NCBI RefSeq assembly: GCF_045629565.1
Contig: NZ_JAZQRL010000101.1
Coordinates: 81,714-145,713 of the forward strand
From: Arcticibacter sp045629565
Lineage (GTDB): Bacteria > Bacteroidota > Bacteroidia > Sphingobacteriales > Sphingobacteriaceae
Length of the DNA: 64,000 nt
Direction: 5' to 3'
In this document: piece by piece, positions 17,119 to 25,605 of the stretch
How the letters are laid out: each line of letters opens with the position of its first letter
Numbering within the stretch: position 1 is the first letter of the stretch
Program-made: the position numbers and the translations under genes
The notes under the pieces: model-generated
What the model was told of the DNA's origin: nothing
The model's input: only the letters and a program-made list of their open reading frames with translations
Database searches by the model: none

Positions 17119-17955
17119 TTAAGAGAGAAATAAGTGTTCTTTTACATGAGGAATGATGCCGGCACCTACAGCTTTAGAGAACATCAGCTCAATTGCATGG
17201 CGGCCTTCCTGCCCCAAATCTACAGAATATTTATTTACGTAAAGCTCGATATGCTTATACATAACCTCATCGTCCATTGCCTGCGCATGGCTGCGAATAA
17301 ATTCAATACCCGACTGAGGATTTTCAAATGCATACTCTACGCTTCTTCGGATAACCCGGTTTACCCGATGCTTGATATCATCATTAAGACTCCTCTTGAT
17401 AACAATGCCACCCAACGGAATTGCACAGCCGGTTTTCTCTTCCCAAAATGCTCCCAGATCTATAACTTTATGCAGGCCCTTTTGCTGATAAGTAAACCTG
17501 TTTTCGTGGATAATGAGTCCCAGGTCCACATCTCCATTAAGGACTGCGTCTTCAATAGCGGAGAATACCATCTCTACCTTGTCCTTCACCTGAGGGAAGG
17601 CAAGTCCAAATAAAAAACTCGCCGTGGTGAACTTGCCGGGAATGGCTACTGTTGTGTTGATTCCAATGTTGCCGAAACTTTCGTTCGGTGACTTAGAGAT
17701 AACCAAGGGCCCAACTCCATATCCTAATGCACTACCTGAGTCAAGTAGCACATAGTTATTTACGCAATAAGCATACGCATGAAAACTCAGCTTGGTGATA
17801 TCGAGGTCCTGACTGAAAGACTTCTGGTTCAAGGTCTCAACATCATCGTAGAAGACTTCAAACTCCAGACCTTCTGTATCTATTTTATGATGTATCATAG
17901 CGTCAAAAATGAAAGTATCATTCGGACATGGTGAGAACCCTAGTTTAAGTTTCAT
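17119..17955 (-). CDS. mqnD: 1,4-dihydroxy-6-naphthoate synthase MqnD
   Basis: 278 residues, two-lobed periplasmic-binding-protein fold but without a signal peptide. MKLKLGFSPCPNDTFIFDAM is the family signature; GLIIHENRFTYQ carries the conserved His region and AFWEEKTGCAIPLGGI follows. MqnD cleaves cyclic dehypoxanthine futalosine to 1,4-dihydroxy-6-naphthoate in the futalosine route to menaquinone. Its start overlaps the mqnB stop by four bases, so the two steps are co-expressed. Confidence 0.95.
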   Translation of the reverse strand: MKLKLGFSPCPNDTFIFDAMIHHKIDTEGLEFEVFYDDVETLNQKSFSQDLDITKLSFHAYAYCVNNYVLLDSGSALGYGVGPLVISKSPNESFGNIGINTTVAIPGKFTTASFLFGLAFPQVKDKVEMVFSAIEDAVLNGDVDLGLIIHENRFTYQQKGLHKVIDLGAFWEEKTGCAIPLGGIVIKRSLNDDIKHRVNRVIRRSVEYAFENPQSGIEFIRSHAQAMDDEVMYKHIELYVNKYSVDLGQEGRHAIELMFSKAVGAGIIPHVKEHLFLS

Positions 17956-18596
17956 CTTATTGCGGTATATAAATTTATTAAACGTTCATTAAGTGTTTCA
18001 ATTGCAAGTGGAATATTCCATTTGGATTTATCCCGCCGCTCAACGTAGTTAGATATGGACCTCACCTGACCTGAAGGAAGGCCAACCTGATTACATGCGT
18101 AAAAAAATGCGGCTCCCTCCATTGTTTCAACATCCGGACATAGCCTTTCCTTTATCAATGAAATTTCCTGATCACTGCCATGCACACAATTAACCGTAAT
18201 TCCCTTCATCTTCTTTTCAAGTGAGAGTAATCCATCCAAGGTCTTACTACGAAGCGGAGCCACCATAGCATTTCCAAAGCCGAGCTCGTCGATCGAAATA
18301 AACAACGGACCATCCATAGCCCCCAGCTCAGCAAAACAATCATCGGTCACCTGAACGACCTCCCCTAAAGCTAGCCTTTCATTGAAGCTTCCGGCTATCC
18401 CGACGTTAAGCGCAAAATCAAATGAGTTTTTTGCAAGCACATACCCCATAGAGAATCCTGTTGCCACCATTCCCACTCCGGTAATGAGAACAACAACCTG
18501 ATTTCCATTTAAATAGTTGGAACCATTTTTGAAGCTAAAGTGAGAAAGAAAAGGTGCTATTTCAGATTCTGTAGCTGAAACTATCAGTGATTTCAT
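17952..18596 (-). CDS. mqnB: Futalosine hydrolase MqnB
   Basis: 214 residues of the nucleoside-phosphorylase fold. It removes hypoxanthine from futalosine, the second step of the alternative menaquinone pathway. Motifs: MKSLIVSATESEIAPF, TGVGMVATGFSMGYVL, NVGIAGSF and DVETMEGAAFFYACNQVG. mqnA and mqnC are not in the window. A -7 box lies four bases upstream of the ATG (18601-18608), so the transcript could be leaderless. Confidence 0.94.
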   Translation of the reverse strand: MKSLIVSATESEIAPFLSHFSFKNGSNYLNGNQVVVLITGVGMVATGFSMGYVLAKNSFDFALNVGIAGSFNERLALGEVVQVTDDCFAELGAMDGPLFISIDELGFGNAMVAPLRSKTLDGLLSLEKKMKGITVNCVHGSDQEISLIKERLCPDVETMEGAAFFYACNQVGLPSGQVRSISNYVERRDKSKWNIPLAIETLNERLINLYTAIR

Positions 18597-18600
18597 TGCA

Positions 18601-18629
18601 CGAATATACAGAAAGCATCATCCTGGCAA
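18601..18629 (-). promoter_or_regulatory. Promoter of mqnB-mqnD
   Basis: On the minus strand, TTG at 18629-18627 is followed after 18 bases by TATATTCG at 18608-18601, one base off the Bacteroidota TAnnTTTG. The plus strand has the same TATATTCG at 18653-18660 ahead of the PTPS/QueD gene, giving a mirror-image pair in this divergent 81-base gap. Confidence 0.5.
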
Positions 18630-18677
18630 ATCATATAGACATCAGTTTTGCCTATATTCGCAACTTAAGATTGATAA

Positions 18678-19091
18678 ATGATATACATCACCCGACGAGA
18701 ACAGTTCAATGCTGCCCATAAACTTTTCAGGGAGGAATGGAGTGCAGAGAAAAATCTGGAGGTTTTCGGCAAATGTGCTAATCCTAACTGGCATGGCCAC
18801 AACTACGAGCTCTTTGTCACTGTGAAAGGCGAAATAAATCCCGAAACAGGTTATGTACTTGACTTGAAGACCCTTAAAGATATCGTAAAAAAATATGTTG
18901 TCGACAAGTTAGACCACAAAAACGTTAACCTTGATGTAGACTTCATGTTTGGTAAGATGGCATCCACTGAGGTCATCTGTATGGAAATTTTCAATCAGCT
19001 GGAGCCCCATATTAAAGATGCAGGAGTGGTGCTTCACCGAGTAAAGCTCGTGGAAACAGAAAACAACTACGTAGAGTATTATGGCCGATAG
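18678..19091 (+). CDS. queD: 6-pyruvoyl-tetrahydropterin synthase / 6-carboxy-tetrahydropterin synthase (QueD) family
   Basis: 137 residues. Zinc ligands in QFNAAHKL and HGHNYE, catalytic Cys in FGKCANPNWHGHNYEL, then LDHKNVN and the late VETENNYVEYYGR. It acts on 7,8-dihydroneopterin triphosphate, the product of the next gene, folE. The family covers both QueD (queuosine) and PTPS (biopterin); sequence alone does not separate them here. Upstream TATATTCG at 18653-18660 is a likely -7 element. Sixteen bases before folE. Confidence 0.9.
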   Translation: MIYITRREQFNAAHKLFREEWSAEKNLEVFGKCANPNWHGHNYELFVTVKGEINPETGYVLDLKTLKDIVKKYVVDKLDHKNVNLDVDFMFGKMASTEVICMEIFNQLEPHIKDAGVVLHRVKLVETENNYVEYYGR

Positions 19092-19106
19092 GCACTATTA
19101 TAAAAG

Positions 19107-19745
19107 ATGAAAGAACACGATTTAAATCATTCAGGAGAAGAGAACGAAATAGGTTATGTGAAGGTTGATCGGTATGACCCCTTGAAGATTGAGCGCATAG
19201 CCTCTCACTATTCAGAAATACTGTCTGACCTTGGCGAAGACCCGCAGCGGGAAGGACTCCTTAAAACGCCGGAGCGCGTAGCAAAAGCTTTGCAATTCCT
19301 GACCCATGGATACGACCTCAAACCGGAAGAAATTTTAAAGAGTGCCATGTTCAAAGAGGAATACAGCCAAATGGTAGTCGTAAAAGACATTGAGGTATAC
19401 TCCATGTGCGAGCATCACCTTCTTCCCTTTCTTGGCAAAGCTCACATCGCATACATTCCCAACGGGCATATTGTGGGACTAAGTAAGATCCCAAGAGTTG
19501 TTGATGCGTTTGCGAGAAGGCTTCAGGTGCAGGAACGCTTAACAAACGAAATAAGAGATTGTATACAGAGCACCCTTGCACCGCTTGGAGTGGCGGTCGT
19601 GATCGAATGCAAGCATCTCTGCATGTCTATGAGAGGTATTCAAAAACAAAACTCCGTCACCACAACCTCTGCATTTACCGGCGCCTTCGCCAACGAAAGA
19701 ACACGTTCAGAATTTTTAACTTTGATAACAGCCAGTCTCGACTAG
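19107..19745 (+). CDS. folE: GTP cyclohydrolase I
   Basis: 212 residues. It converts GTP to 7,8-dihydroneopterin triphosphate, the entry to folate and, through the preceding gene, to pterin or queuosine. MCEHHLLPFLGKAHIAYIP and KHLCMSMRGIQKQNS hold the zinc Cys/His ligands; GLSKIPRVVDAFARRLQVQE forms the substrate site. The first 25 residues are a variable extension. Operon with the upstream PTPS/QueD gene and probably fabD 22 bases downstream. Confidence 0.96.
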   Translation: MKEHDLNHSGEENEIGYVKVDRYDPLKIERIASHYSEILSDLGEDPQREGLLKTPERVAKALQFLTHGYDLKPEEILKSAMFKEEYSQMVVVKDIEVYSMCEHHLLPFLGKAHIAYIPNGHIVGLSKIPRVVDAFARRLQVQERLTNEIRDCIQSTLAPLGVAVVIECKHLCMSMRGIQKQNSVTTTSAFTGAFANERTRSEFLTLITASLD

Positions 19746-19767
19746 TCGGGCCACGAACACTTAACAC

Positions 19768-20646
19768 ATGAAAGCATACATATTTCCGGGCCAGGGCGCT
19801 CAATTTACCGGAATGGGTAAAGACCTGTACGAACAAGAGTCAGCGAAGCTGCTTTTTGAACAAGCAAACACGATCTTAGGATTTCGTATCACCGATATCA
19901 TGTTTGAAGGGACCGAGGAAGAGCTGAAAAAAACCAACGTCACTCAACCCGCAATATTCCTCCATTCGGTAATTTTAGCTAAATCTTTGGGATCATCCTT
20001 TACTCCCGATATGGTTGCGGGGCACTCATTAGGAGAATTTTCCGCTTTGGTCGCTGCCGGAGCAATGAAGTTTGAGGATGGACTCAGGCTGGTTGCAGCA
20101 AGAGCTAATGCGATGCAAAAAGCCTGCGAAATACAACCTTCAACTATGGCCGCTATTCTCGGATTAGACGATTACACCGTTGAGGAGGTCTGTGAAATGG
20201 TTAGTGAAATTGTCGTTCCTGCAAATTACAACTGCCCGGGGCAGCTGGTTATTTCGGGGAGTATAGAGGGAGTTGATAAGGCATGCGCGTTTCTTCTGGA
20301 GAGAGGAGCAAAAAGAGCGCTAAAGCTAAACGTCAGCGGCGCCTTCCACTCACCTCTAATGGAGGCTGCACGCGCCGAACTGGCAAGTGCTATTGAATCC
20401 ACAAGTATCGTATCCCCCGTATGTCCGGTTTACCAGAACATTGACGCTAAGCCATATACCGATCCAAAAGATATCAAACATAACCTCATAGCGCAGCTAA
20501 CCGGTCCGGTGAGATGGACGCAGACTGTACAACGCATGCTCGAAGATGGAGCAACATCATTTACCGAAGTCGGTCCGGGGAATGTGCTTCAGGGGCTTGT
20601 CAAAAAAGTAAACCGCACCATACCAACATCCAGCGCCTCGCTTTAG
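19768..20646 (+). CDS. fabD: Malonyl-CoA:ACP S-malonyltransferase FabD
   Basis: 292 residues. It loads malonyl onto ACP for fatty acid elongation. FPGQGAQFTGMGKDLYEQ at the N-terminus, nucleophile Ser in GHSLGEFSAL, catalytic His in NVSGAFHSPLM and a final TEVGPGNVLQGLVKK. Last gene of the queD-folE-fabD run, closed by a long inverted repeat. Confidence 0.95.
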   Translation: MKAYIFPGQGAQFTGMGKDLYEQESAKLLFEQANTILGFRITDIMFEGTEEELKKTNVTQPAIFLHSVILAKSLGSSFTPDMVAGHSLGEFSALVAAGAMKFEDGLRLVAARANAMQKACEIQPSTMAAILGLDDYTVEEVCEMVSEIVVPANYNCPGQLVISGSIEGVDKACAFLLERGAKRALKLNVSGAFHSPLMEAARAELASAIESTSIVSPVCPVYQNIDAKPYTDPKDIKHNLIAQLTGPVRWTQTVQRMLEDGATSFTEVGPGNVLQGLVKKVNRTIPTSSASL

Positions 20647-20685
20647 CATTTGAATAAAGCTCGTTAATTTCACATTAATTGGACG

Positions 20686-20738
20686 CATAAAGCCATATCT
20701 TGTTTATTTAATCAAAACATTATATGGCTTTATGTTTT
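20686..20738 (+). terminator. Inverted repeat / terminator after fabD
   Basis: A perfect thirteen-base-pair inverted repeat (20686-20698 with 20722-20734, CATAAAGCCATAT arm) with a 23-base loop and TTTT after the second arm. It sits between fabD and the sensor kinase and ends 12 bases ahead of the kinase GTG, so it may also affect kinase expression. Confidence 0.65.
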
Positions 20739-20749
20739 AAATACGTATC

Positions 20750-23700
20750 GTGAGTGCAACTTTCAAAATCCGGCTTCTTCTATTTCTGTTAACCCTTAGC
20801 TGCGCTGTCACTGCATTGACAATAAACCTGACATTCAGTAAAAACGAATTGTTGGAGTTTGAGGCCAGTACGCTGGAAAAACGGTTACATAAAAAAGAGA
20901 AGTTTGTACGGGACTACCTCAGCGATACATCGAACATAAACACGCTCAAGCAAGCGCACACCAATTCGCAGGTAGGCCTGGACATTATAAAGAACTTTCG
21001 TGATAACAAGAGAATTTATGTTTTTACCTACGAAGATAATAATCTCATCTTCTGGGGCGGAAACCGGATTTGTCCCAATTCAGATGCGGGATTAAAAGTA
21101 GGAAGCAACCGAATTAAAACCCAAAACGGCTGGTACGAAGCCATAAAGTATCAGTCAGGATCATTTTCGGTCGTGATGGCAATTCCAATCAAATCCGAGT
21201 TTAAGTTCCAGAACGCCTATTTAAAAAACGTATTTGATGAGGATCTTATCAGTGATAACAATCTTGAAATAGCCGGACTTAATGATAAAAAAACATATAA
21301 CGTCAAAAATCTTGATGGTGATTTTATCATATCCGTTAAGCTTAAACCATCCCTAACAAATACCTTGTACTCGGCTTTAGAGCTCTGTATGTGGTTACTT
21401 ACGGCGCTATTCGCCACGTTGTTTGTCAACTTTTTATGCATATCCGTCGCAAAGAAGGGGCATATCAAAACGGCTATCAGCCTCTTCTTTGTCTATTTTC
21501 TTACATTCAGGCTCCTCACCTTATACTTCCCTTTCCTCGATACAGAGTTCAACCTGAGCTTGTTTTCTGAAAGACATTTCAATGATGGATTCTTTCTGCC
21601 CTCCCTCGGCGACTTTCTCATCAATTCCATTATCGTAAGCTGGTTCCTCGCCTTTATCTATAGCTACAGGAAAGAACTGAATATTATCGATCACCCGATA
21701 AGTAAGGGCGCAGGAGTAATTATATTCACACTACTTGGACTCATCGTATACTTTGTAGCCAGTCAGCTTAGTGACTTGTTCTATGCATTGATTATTAAGT
21801 CAAACATCAATTTCGACCTTACAAACATTCTTAATCTTACCGTTCACAGCTGGATATCGATCTTGATCTTATATATATCTGCATTCAATCTGTACCTTCT
21901 GCTGGAAATAATTCTCTCCATCGGAGAGAAGCTGCCGATCTCCAATAAGCTGCGTCTCAAGATATTTATTAACGGCGTAGTGATCCTGCTTCTGATTCAC
22001 TTGCTTGTCGGAGAAGTGAATGCCTACATACCCTTGTTTTGTACGATATTATTTATTCGGGGCTATTCATTTTACACCAAAAACTCAAATTACCGGCTGG
22101 TAATATTCTTATTTTGCGTACTTATCTTCTCCATCATCGCCTCCATCAAGCTCTCTTCCTTTCAGTTTGAGAAAGAACGGGAGCAACGAAAAGTTGTAGC
22201 TTACAAGCTGGAGTCAGCCGATGACCCCAATGCTGTTCTTCTTTTTATGTCTCTTGAGCAGGAAATCAGCAATGACGACATGATAAAAGAATATTTTCGA
22301 ACGGATAACGCATCGAAAAACAAACTGGACGAAAACCTGAAAAAGCTCTATTTCGATGGCTATCTCTCGAGATATGAATTTGAAACCTATACCTTTTATC
22401 CCGGAAGAGAATATAGCTCTGCCGACAGCAGCCAAATTCGCGGATACAAAGACCTGGTCATGGCCGGCTCAATTAAAGTGTCTGAAAACTTCTATCGTGT
22501 AAACAATACCTTCGGATTTCAAAACTACTTTGCCATCCTCCCGGTAACCGACAAGGGCGATCACATCGGTACAATCATTCTTACCCTTACATCCAAAACC
22601 TTCAAGAATCCGGGGACGCTACCTGAGGTTTTAATTGACAGCAAGATGAATACGGATAAGGAGCTCAGCAATTATTCTTTTGCGTTTTACCTTGACGGAC
22701 ACCTCCTGAATCAAAATGGAAGCTATACTTATAATTTGGTAAACAACGACTTTCCCGGCAAGATCAACCAATTCATTTTTATCGAAAAAAACGACTACAG
22801 CCATGTCATCTATCAATCTAACAGCAAAAAATTAATAGTTGTAAGTCGCCCCATTACAACCCTGATCATGAAGCTGGCCTCTGTATCTTTCATGTTTCTG
22901 GTTATGATCATCCTCACCATGTTTATAACGGTCATATATCAACTATGGGTAACTTTTCACGACGAACGATTTATTACCGAACATAACGGATGGAGCGCCC
23001 TTCTTTCCAGACATAAAATTCTTTATAAAACCAGAATACAGGCATCGCTGGTCGCAGCGATCGTGTTCACTTTACTTATTGTAAGTATCATAACCTATTT
23101 CAGTATTAGCAGCCAATTTAAAAAAGAGCTCGAATCTGATGTCATCCACCAAGCTAACCAAGTCAACCAGGGCCTGGAGAAAAATAAAATATTTAAGAAT
23201 GGAAAACTTCTTGAAAATGAAGACATTCTGCGCACATTTTCTGATGTTAACGCAACAGACCTCGCGCTCTTTGATGTAAATGGCAAATTGCTTTTCACAA
23301 CGCAATACAAGATATACGATAATGGATTTATAGAACCACGTATGAACGCGGTAGCCTTCCTATACCTCAAAGGCCTTCAGCGATCGGAGCTACTCAATCA
23401 GGAGAGGATCGGACAACTGGATTTTATAACAGCTTATCGCCCCCTGCGCAATGCCAGAAATGAAACAATAGCTTATCTCGGCATTCCCAAGTTTTCTTTC
23501 GAACATGATTACGACATGCGAATCGGGCAGTATCTTAATACGCTGATCAATGTTTACGCCCTTGTATTAATAGTTATCGCACTATTTGCCATATTCCTGG
23601 CCAATCAGATAACGTTCCCGCTAACGCTGGTAAGTAAGAGTCTAAGCGAGATCAGCATTGACGGCAAAAATGAACCAATTAAATGGAAGAGTAATGATGA

Positions 23701-24451
23701 AATAGGCAGTCTCATAAAAGAGTACAACAATATGATCCTGGCACTGGAAGAAAGTGCCCAGAAGCTGGCACGCTCAGAGAGAGAATCAGCCTGGCGTGAA
23801 ATGGCGAAACAGGTAGCTCACGAAATAAAAAATCCGCTAACACCCTTAAAACTGGGTGTTCAGCTTCTGGAGAAATCCTGGCGCGAAGAAGATCCAAACT
23901 TCAGTAAAAAGTTCGAGCGCTTCAGCAAGTCGTTCATTGAACAAATCGAGAGCCTAGCCCTGATTGCCTCTGAGTTCTCCAACTTTGCTAAACTTCCTGA
24001 CACGCCATTCTCCCGCATTGATCTTGTTGAAATAATCAGAAGGTCCATAGAAATTTATGACAACTCTGAAGATCTTACCATCACTTTTAAGTATAGCAAT
24101 CCGCAAGTAATCGTTAATGGAAGTAAAGACCATCTGTTGCGTATTTTCAACAACCTGCTAAAGAATGCACTTGAGGCTATTCCAGCTGAATCAGAAGGGA
24201 AAATTGAGGTTACACTGGAAGTTCAGGACCAGGTCGTACTGGTCATGCTTTCCGACAATGGGAAAGGAATACCGGAGGACCTGAAGGATAAAATTTTCAA
24301 TCCCAACTTCACAACCAAAAGCTCAGGCACCGGCCTTGGCCTTGCTTTTGTGAAACAGGCGGTAGAAAACATGCTGGGTACAATAAGCTTCACAACGGAG
24401 CAGGAGAAAGGAACCACATTCTTTATTCGCATGCCGCTAGCTGCTGAATAA
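20750..24451 (+). CDS. Large membrane-bound sensor histidine kinase
   Basis: 1233 residues from a GTG start. An N-terminal membrane segment (about 7-25) and a first extracytoplasmic region are followed by about seven closely spaced segments (about 200-460), a second large extracytoplasmic region (about 475-705), two segments around 708-730 and 765-790, a third sensor region (about 795-925) and a last segment near 930-950. Then come HAMP (about 945-1000), HisKA with phospho-His 1024 in VAHEIKNPLTPLK, and HATPase_c (NNLLKNALEAI, DNGKGIPE, GTGLGLAFVKQ). The catalytic end resembles NtrY. Length is two to three times that of an ordinary kinase. No response regulator is adjacent, so it is an orphan. 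Signal unknown. Confidence 0.9.
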   Translation: MSATFKIRLLLFLLTLSCAVTALTINLTFSKNELLEFEASTLEKRLHKKEKFVRDYLSDTSNINTLKQAHTNSQVGLDIIKNFRDNKRIYVFTYEDNNLIFWGGNRICPNSDAGLKVGSNRIKTQNGWYEAIKYQSGSFSVVMAIPIKSEFKFQNAYLKNVFDEDLISDNNLEIAGLNDKKTYNVKNLDGDFIISVKLKPSLTNTLYSALELCMWLLTALFATLFVNFLCISVAKKGHIKTAISLFFVYFLTFRLLTLYFPFLDTEFNLSLFSERHFNDGFFLPSLGDFLINSIIVSWFLAFIYSYRKELNIIDHPISKGAGVIIFTLLGLIVYFVASQLSDLFYALIIKSNINFDLTNILNLTVHSWISILILYISAFNLYLLLEIILSIGEKLPISNKLRLKIFINGVVILLLIHLLVGEVNAYIPLFCTILFIRGYSFYTKNSNYRLVIFLFCVLIFSIIASIKLSSFQFEKEREQRKVVAYKLESADDPNAVLLFMSLEQEISNDDMIKEYFRTDNASKNKLDENLKKLYFDGYLSRYEFETYTFYPGREYSSADSSQIRGYKDLVMAGSIKVSENFYRVNNTFGFQNYFAILPVTDKGDHIGTIILTLTSKTFKNPGTLPEVLIDSKMNTDKELSNYSFAFYLDGHLLNQNGSYTYNLVNNDFPGKINQFIFIEKNDYSHVIYQSNSKKLIVVSRPITTLIMKLASVSFMFLVMIILTMFITVIYQLWVTFHDERFITEHNGWSALLSRHKILYKTRIQASLVAAIVFTLLIVSIITYFSISSQFKKELESDVIHQANQVNQGLEKNKIFKNGKLLENEDILRTFSDVNATDLALFDVNGKLLFTTQYKIYDNGFIEPRMNAVAFLYLKGLQRSELLNQERIGQLDFITAYRPLRNARNETIAYLGIPKFSFEHDYDMRIGQYLNTLINVYALVLIVIALFAIFLANQITFPLTLVSKSLSEISIDGKNEPIKWKSNDEIGSLIKEYNNMILALEESAQKLARSERESAWREMAKQVAHEIKNPLTPLKLGVQLLEKSWREEDPNFSKKFERFSKSFIEQIESLALIASEFSNFAKLPDTPFSRIDLVEIIRRSIEIYDNSEDLTITFKYSNPQVIVNGSKDHLLRIFNNLLKNALEAIPAESEGKIEVTLEVQDQVVLVMLSDNGKGIPEDLKDKIFNPNFTTKSSGTGLGLAFVKQAVENMLGTISFTTEQEKGTTFFIRMPLAAE

Positions 24452-24453
24452 TA

Positions 24454-25377
24454 TTATCTTAGGCTGAACGTGGCCTTCCCCATCGTATAACCATCGGCAT
24501 ACAATACCACTGTATACTCTCCTTTTCTAAATGGTTGAACAGGGTCCCAATCTATGCTATAGAGTTTTCCGAACGAGTTGTCGAATAGAATATTAGTCTT
24601 ATACGTGAATTGTAACTGATCACCATCTGCGTCAAAAAGATCACTTCCATCAGTCGTAATCAAATTTCCGTCAGGGTCAATGATACGGATGAATACTTGA
24701 TGCTCTCCCTGCTGAGCCAGGGCATTTTCTGCAACAGTAAACCTGATCTTTAAACGTTTTGCTGTACTTGCCCGCGTAACCTCCGATTCCTTACCGTTAT
24801 TTCTGATCCTGACTGCAGACACTGCAATGTTCGCCACTTTGATCGCAGCAGCAACTTTCACCTTATTATTCAGATCAGTATTAGCCTTCTCAAGCATCGA
24901 GGCCCTTTCATTAATATTAGCGACCGTTGTCTGTAAGCTATCCCTCTGTTCAGTAAGTTTCACATTTTTCTTTTCTAAAACAACAATGTCAGCGGTATAC
25001 CTTGACACAAAAGAACGAAGGTCCCTGATTTCCTTTTGCGCTCTGGCTAACTCCCCTTCCGTCAGCTTGCCCTGTCTTAATTGCTCGCGTAGCTCACTAA
25101 TCTTCACCCTCGCAAGCTCCTGCCCCTCTTTAAGTTCTGCCGAAAGGTTAATATTTGCACTCTTCGACCGGTCGAGTTCAGCTTCTATCCTGTCAATCTC
25201 AATCTCCATACGGGATTTTTCATCCGTCAGCGTCACGACCTTATCTTCAGATTTCTTGTCTTTCAAAAACACATAAGCATTGGTTCCCAAAAGAGCAACA
25301 ATTACCAGGATTAGAAAATACACCTTATTGGAATCTTTTGAAGGAGATGGGGCCTGTTCAGGGACGTCGTTTTTCAT
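24454..25377 (-). CDS. Single-pass membrane protein with long coiled coil
   Basis: About 307 residues. Short cytoplasmic tail (MKNDVPEQAPSPSKDSNK), one membrane segment VYFLILVIVALLGTNAYVFL (about 19-38), then a heptad-rich coiled coil (about 45-165: SRMEIEIDRIEAELDRSKS and so on). The C-terminal domain ends in beta-rich GEHQVFIRIIDPDG and GEYTVVLYADGYTMGKATFSLR. Bacteroidota proteins of this shape are annotated as hypothetical. An upstream in-frame start at 25404 would only add nine residues of poor quality, so ATG 25377 is chosen. Convergent with the kinase, stops two bases apart. Confidence 0.82.
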   Translation of the reverse strand: MKNDVPEQAPSPSKDSNKVYFLILVIVALLGTNAYVFLKDKKSEDKVVTLTDEKSRMEIEIDRIEAELDRSKSANINLSAELKEGQELARVKISELREQLRQGKLTEGELARAQKEIRDLRSFVSRYTADIVVLEKKNVKLTEQRDSLQTTVANINERASMLEKANTDLNNKVKVAAAIKVANIAVSAVRIRNNGKESEVTRASTAKRLKIRFTVAENALAQQGEHQVFIRIIDPDGNLITTDGSDLFDADGDQLQFTYKTNILFDNSFGKLYSIDWDPVQPFRKGEYTVVLYADGYTMGKATFSLR

Positions 25378-25540
25378 AATTATATAATTAATCCCGCAAT
25401 TCAAGGAAAAAATAAACTTAAAGTAACAAAGACGAAACTAATAACATCTTTCAACACGTTCAACAAAAAAAATATATAAATTCTCAAAAAACTTCCCTTT
25501 AGTGCATCGCAAAACCCTTAACCATTAAATTTAAAGGAGC

Positions 25541-25579
25541 TATCTTTGTTTTTTTCAGCGGGTCCTGTAAATCAGGACC
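25541..25579 (+). promoter_or_regulatory. Promoter -7 box and leader hairpin of the GHL10 gene
   Basis: TATCTTTG at 25541-25548 is an exact TAnnTTTG box; no clear TTG lies 17-23 bases upstream. Thirteen bases later GGTCCTG (25561-25567) pairs with CAGGACC (25573-25579) around a five-base loop, in the leader of the gene starting at 25606. Confidence 0.5.
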
Positions 25580-25605
25580 TGTCTTACTATATAAAATTAA
25601 CAATA

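Noticed and set aside
16137..18596. Replication-terminus signal from the change of dominant gene strand
   Set aside because: Genes are mostly on the plus strand before about 16 kb and mostly on the minus strand after 34 kb, but G and C counts taken by eye varied too much from gene to gene to support a switch point.
20719..20745. dif-like sequence after fabD
   Set aside because: It has a partial resemblance to the XerD half site (TTATGTT...AAAT), but the spacing is wrong and the bases are part of a terminator-like inverted repeat.
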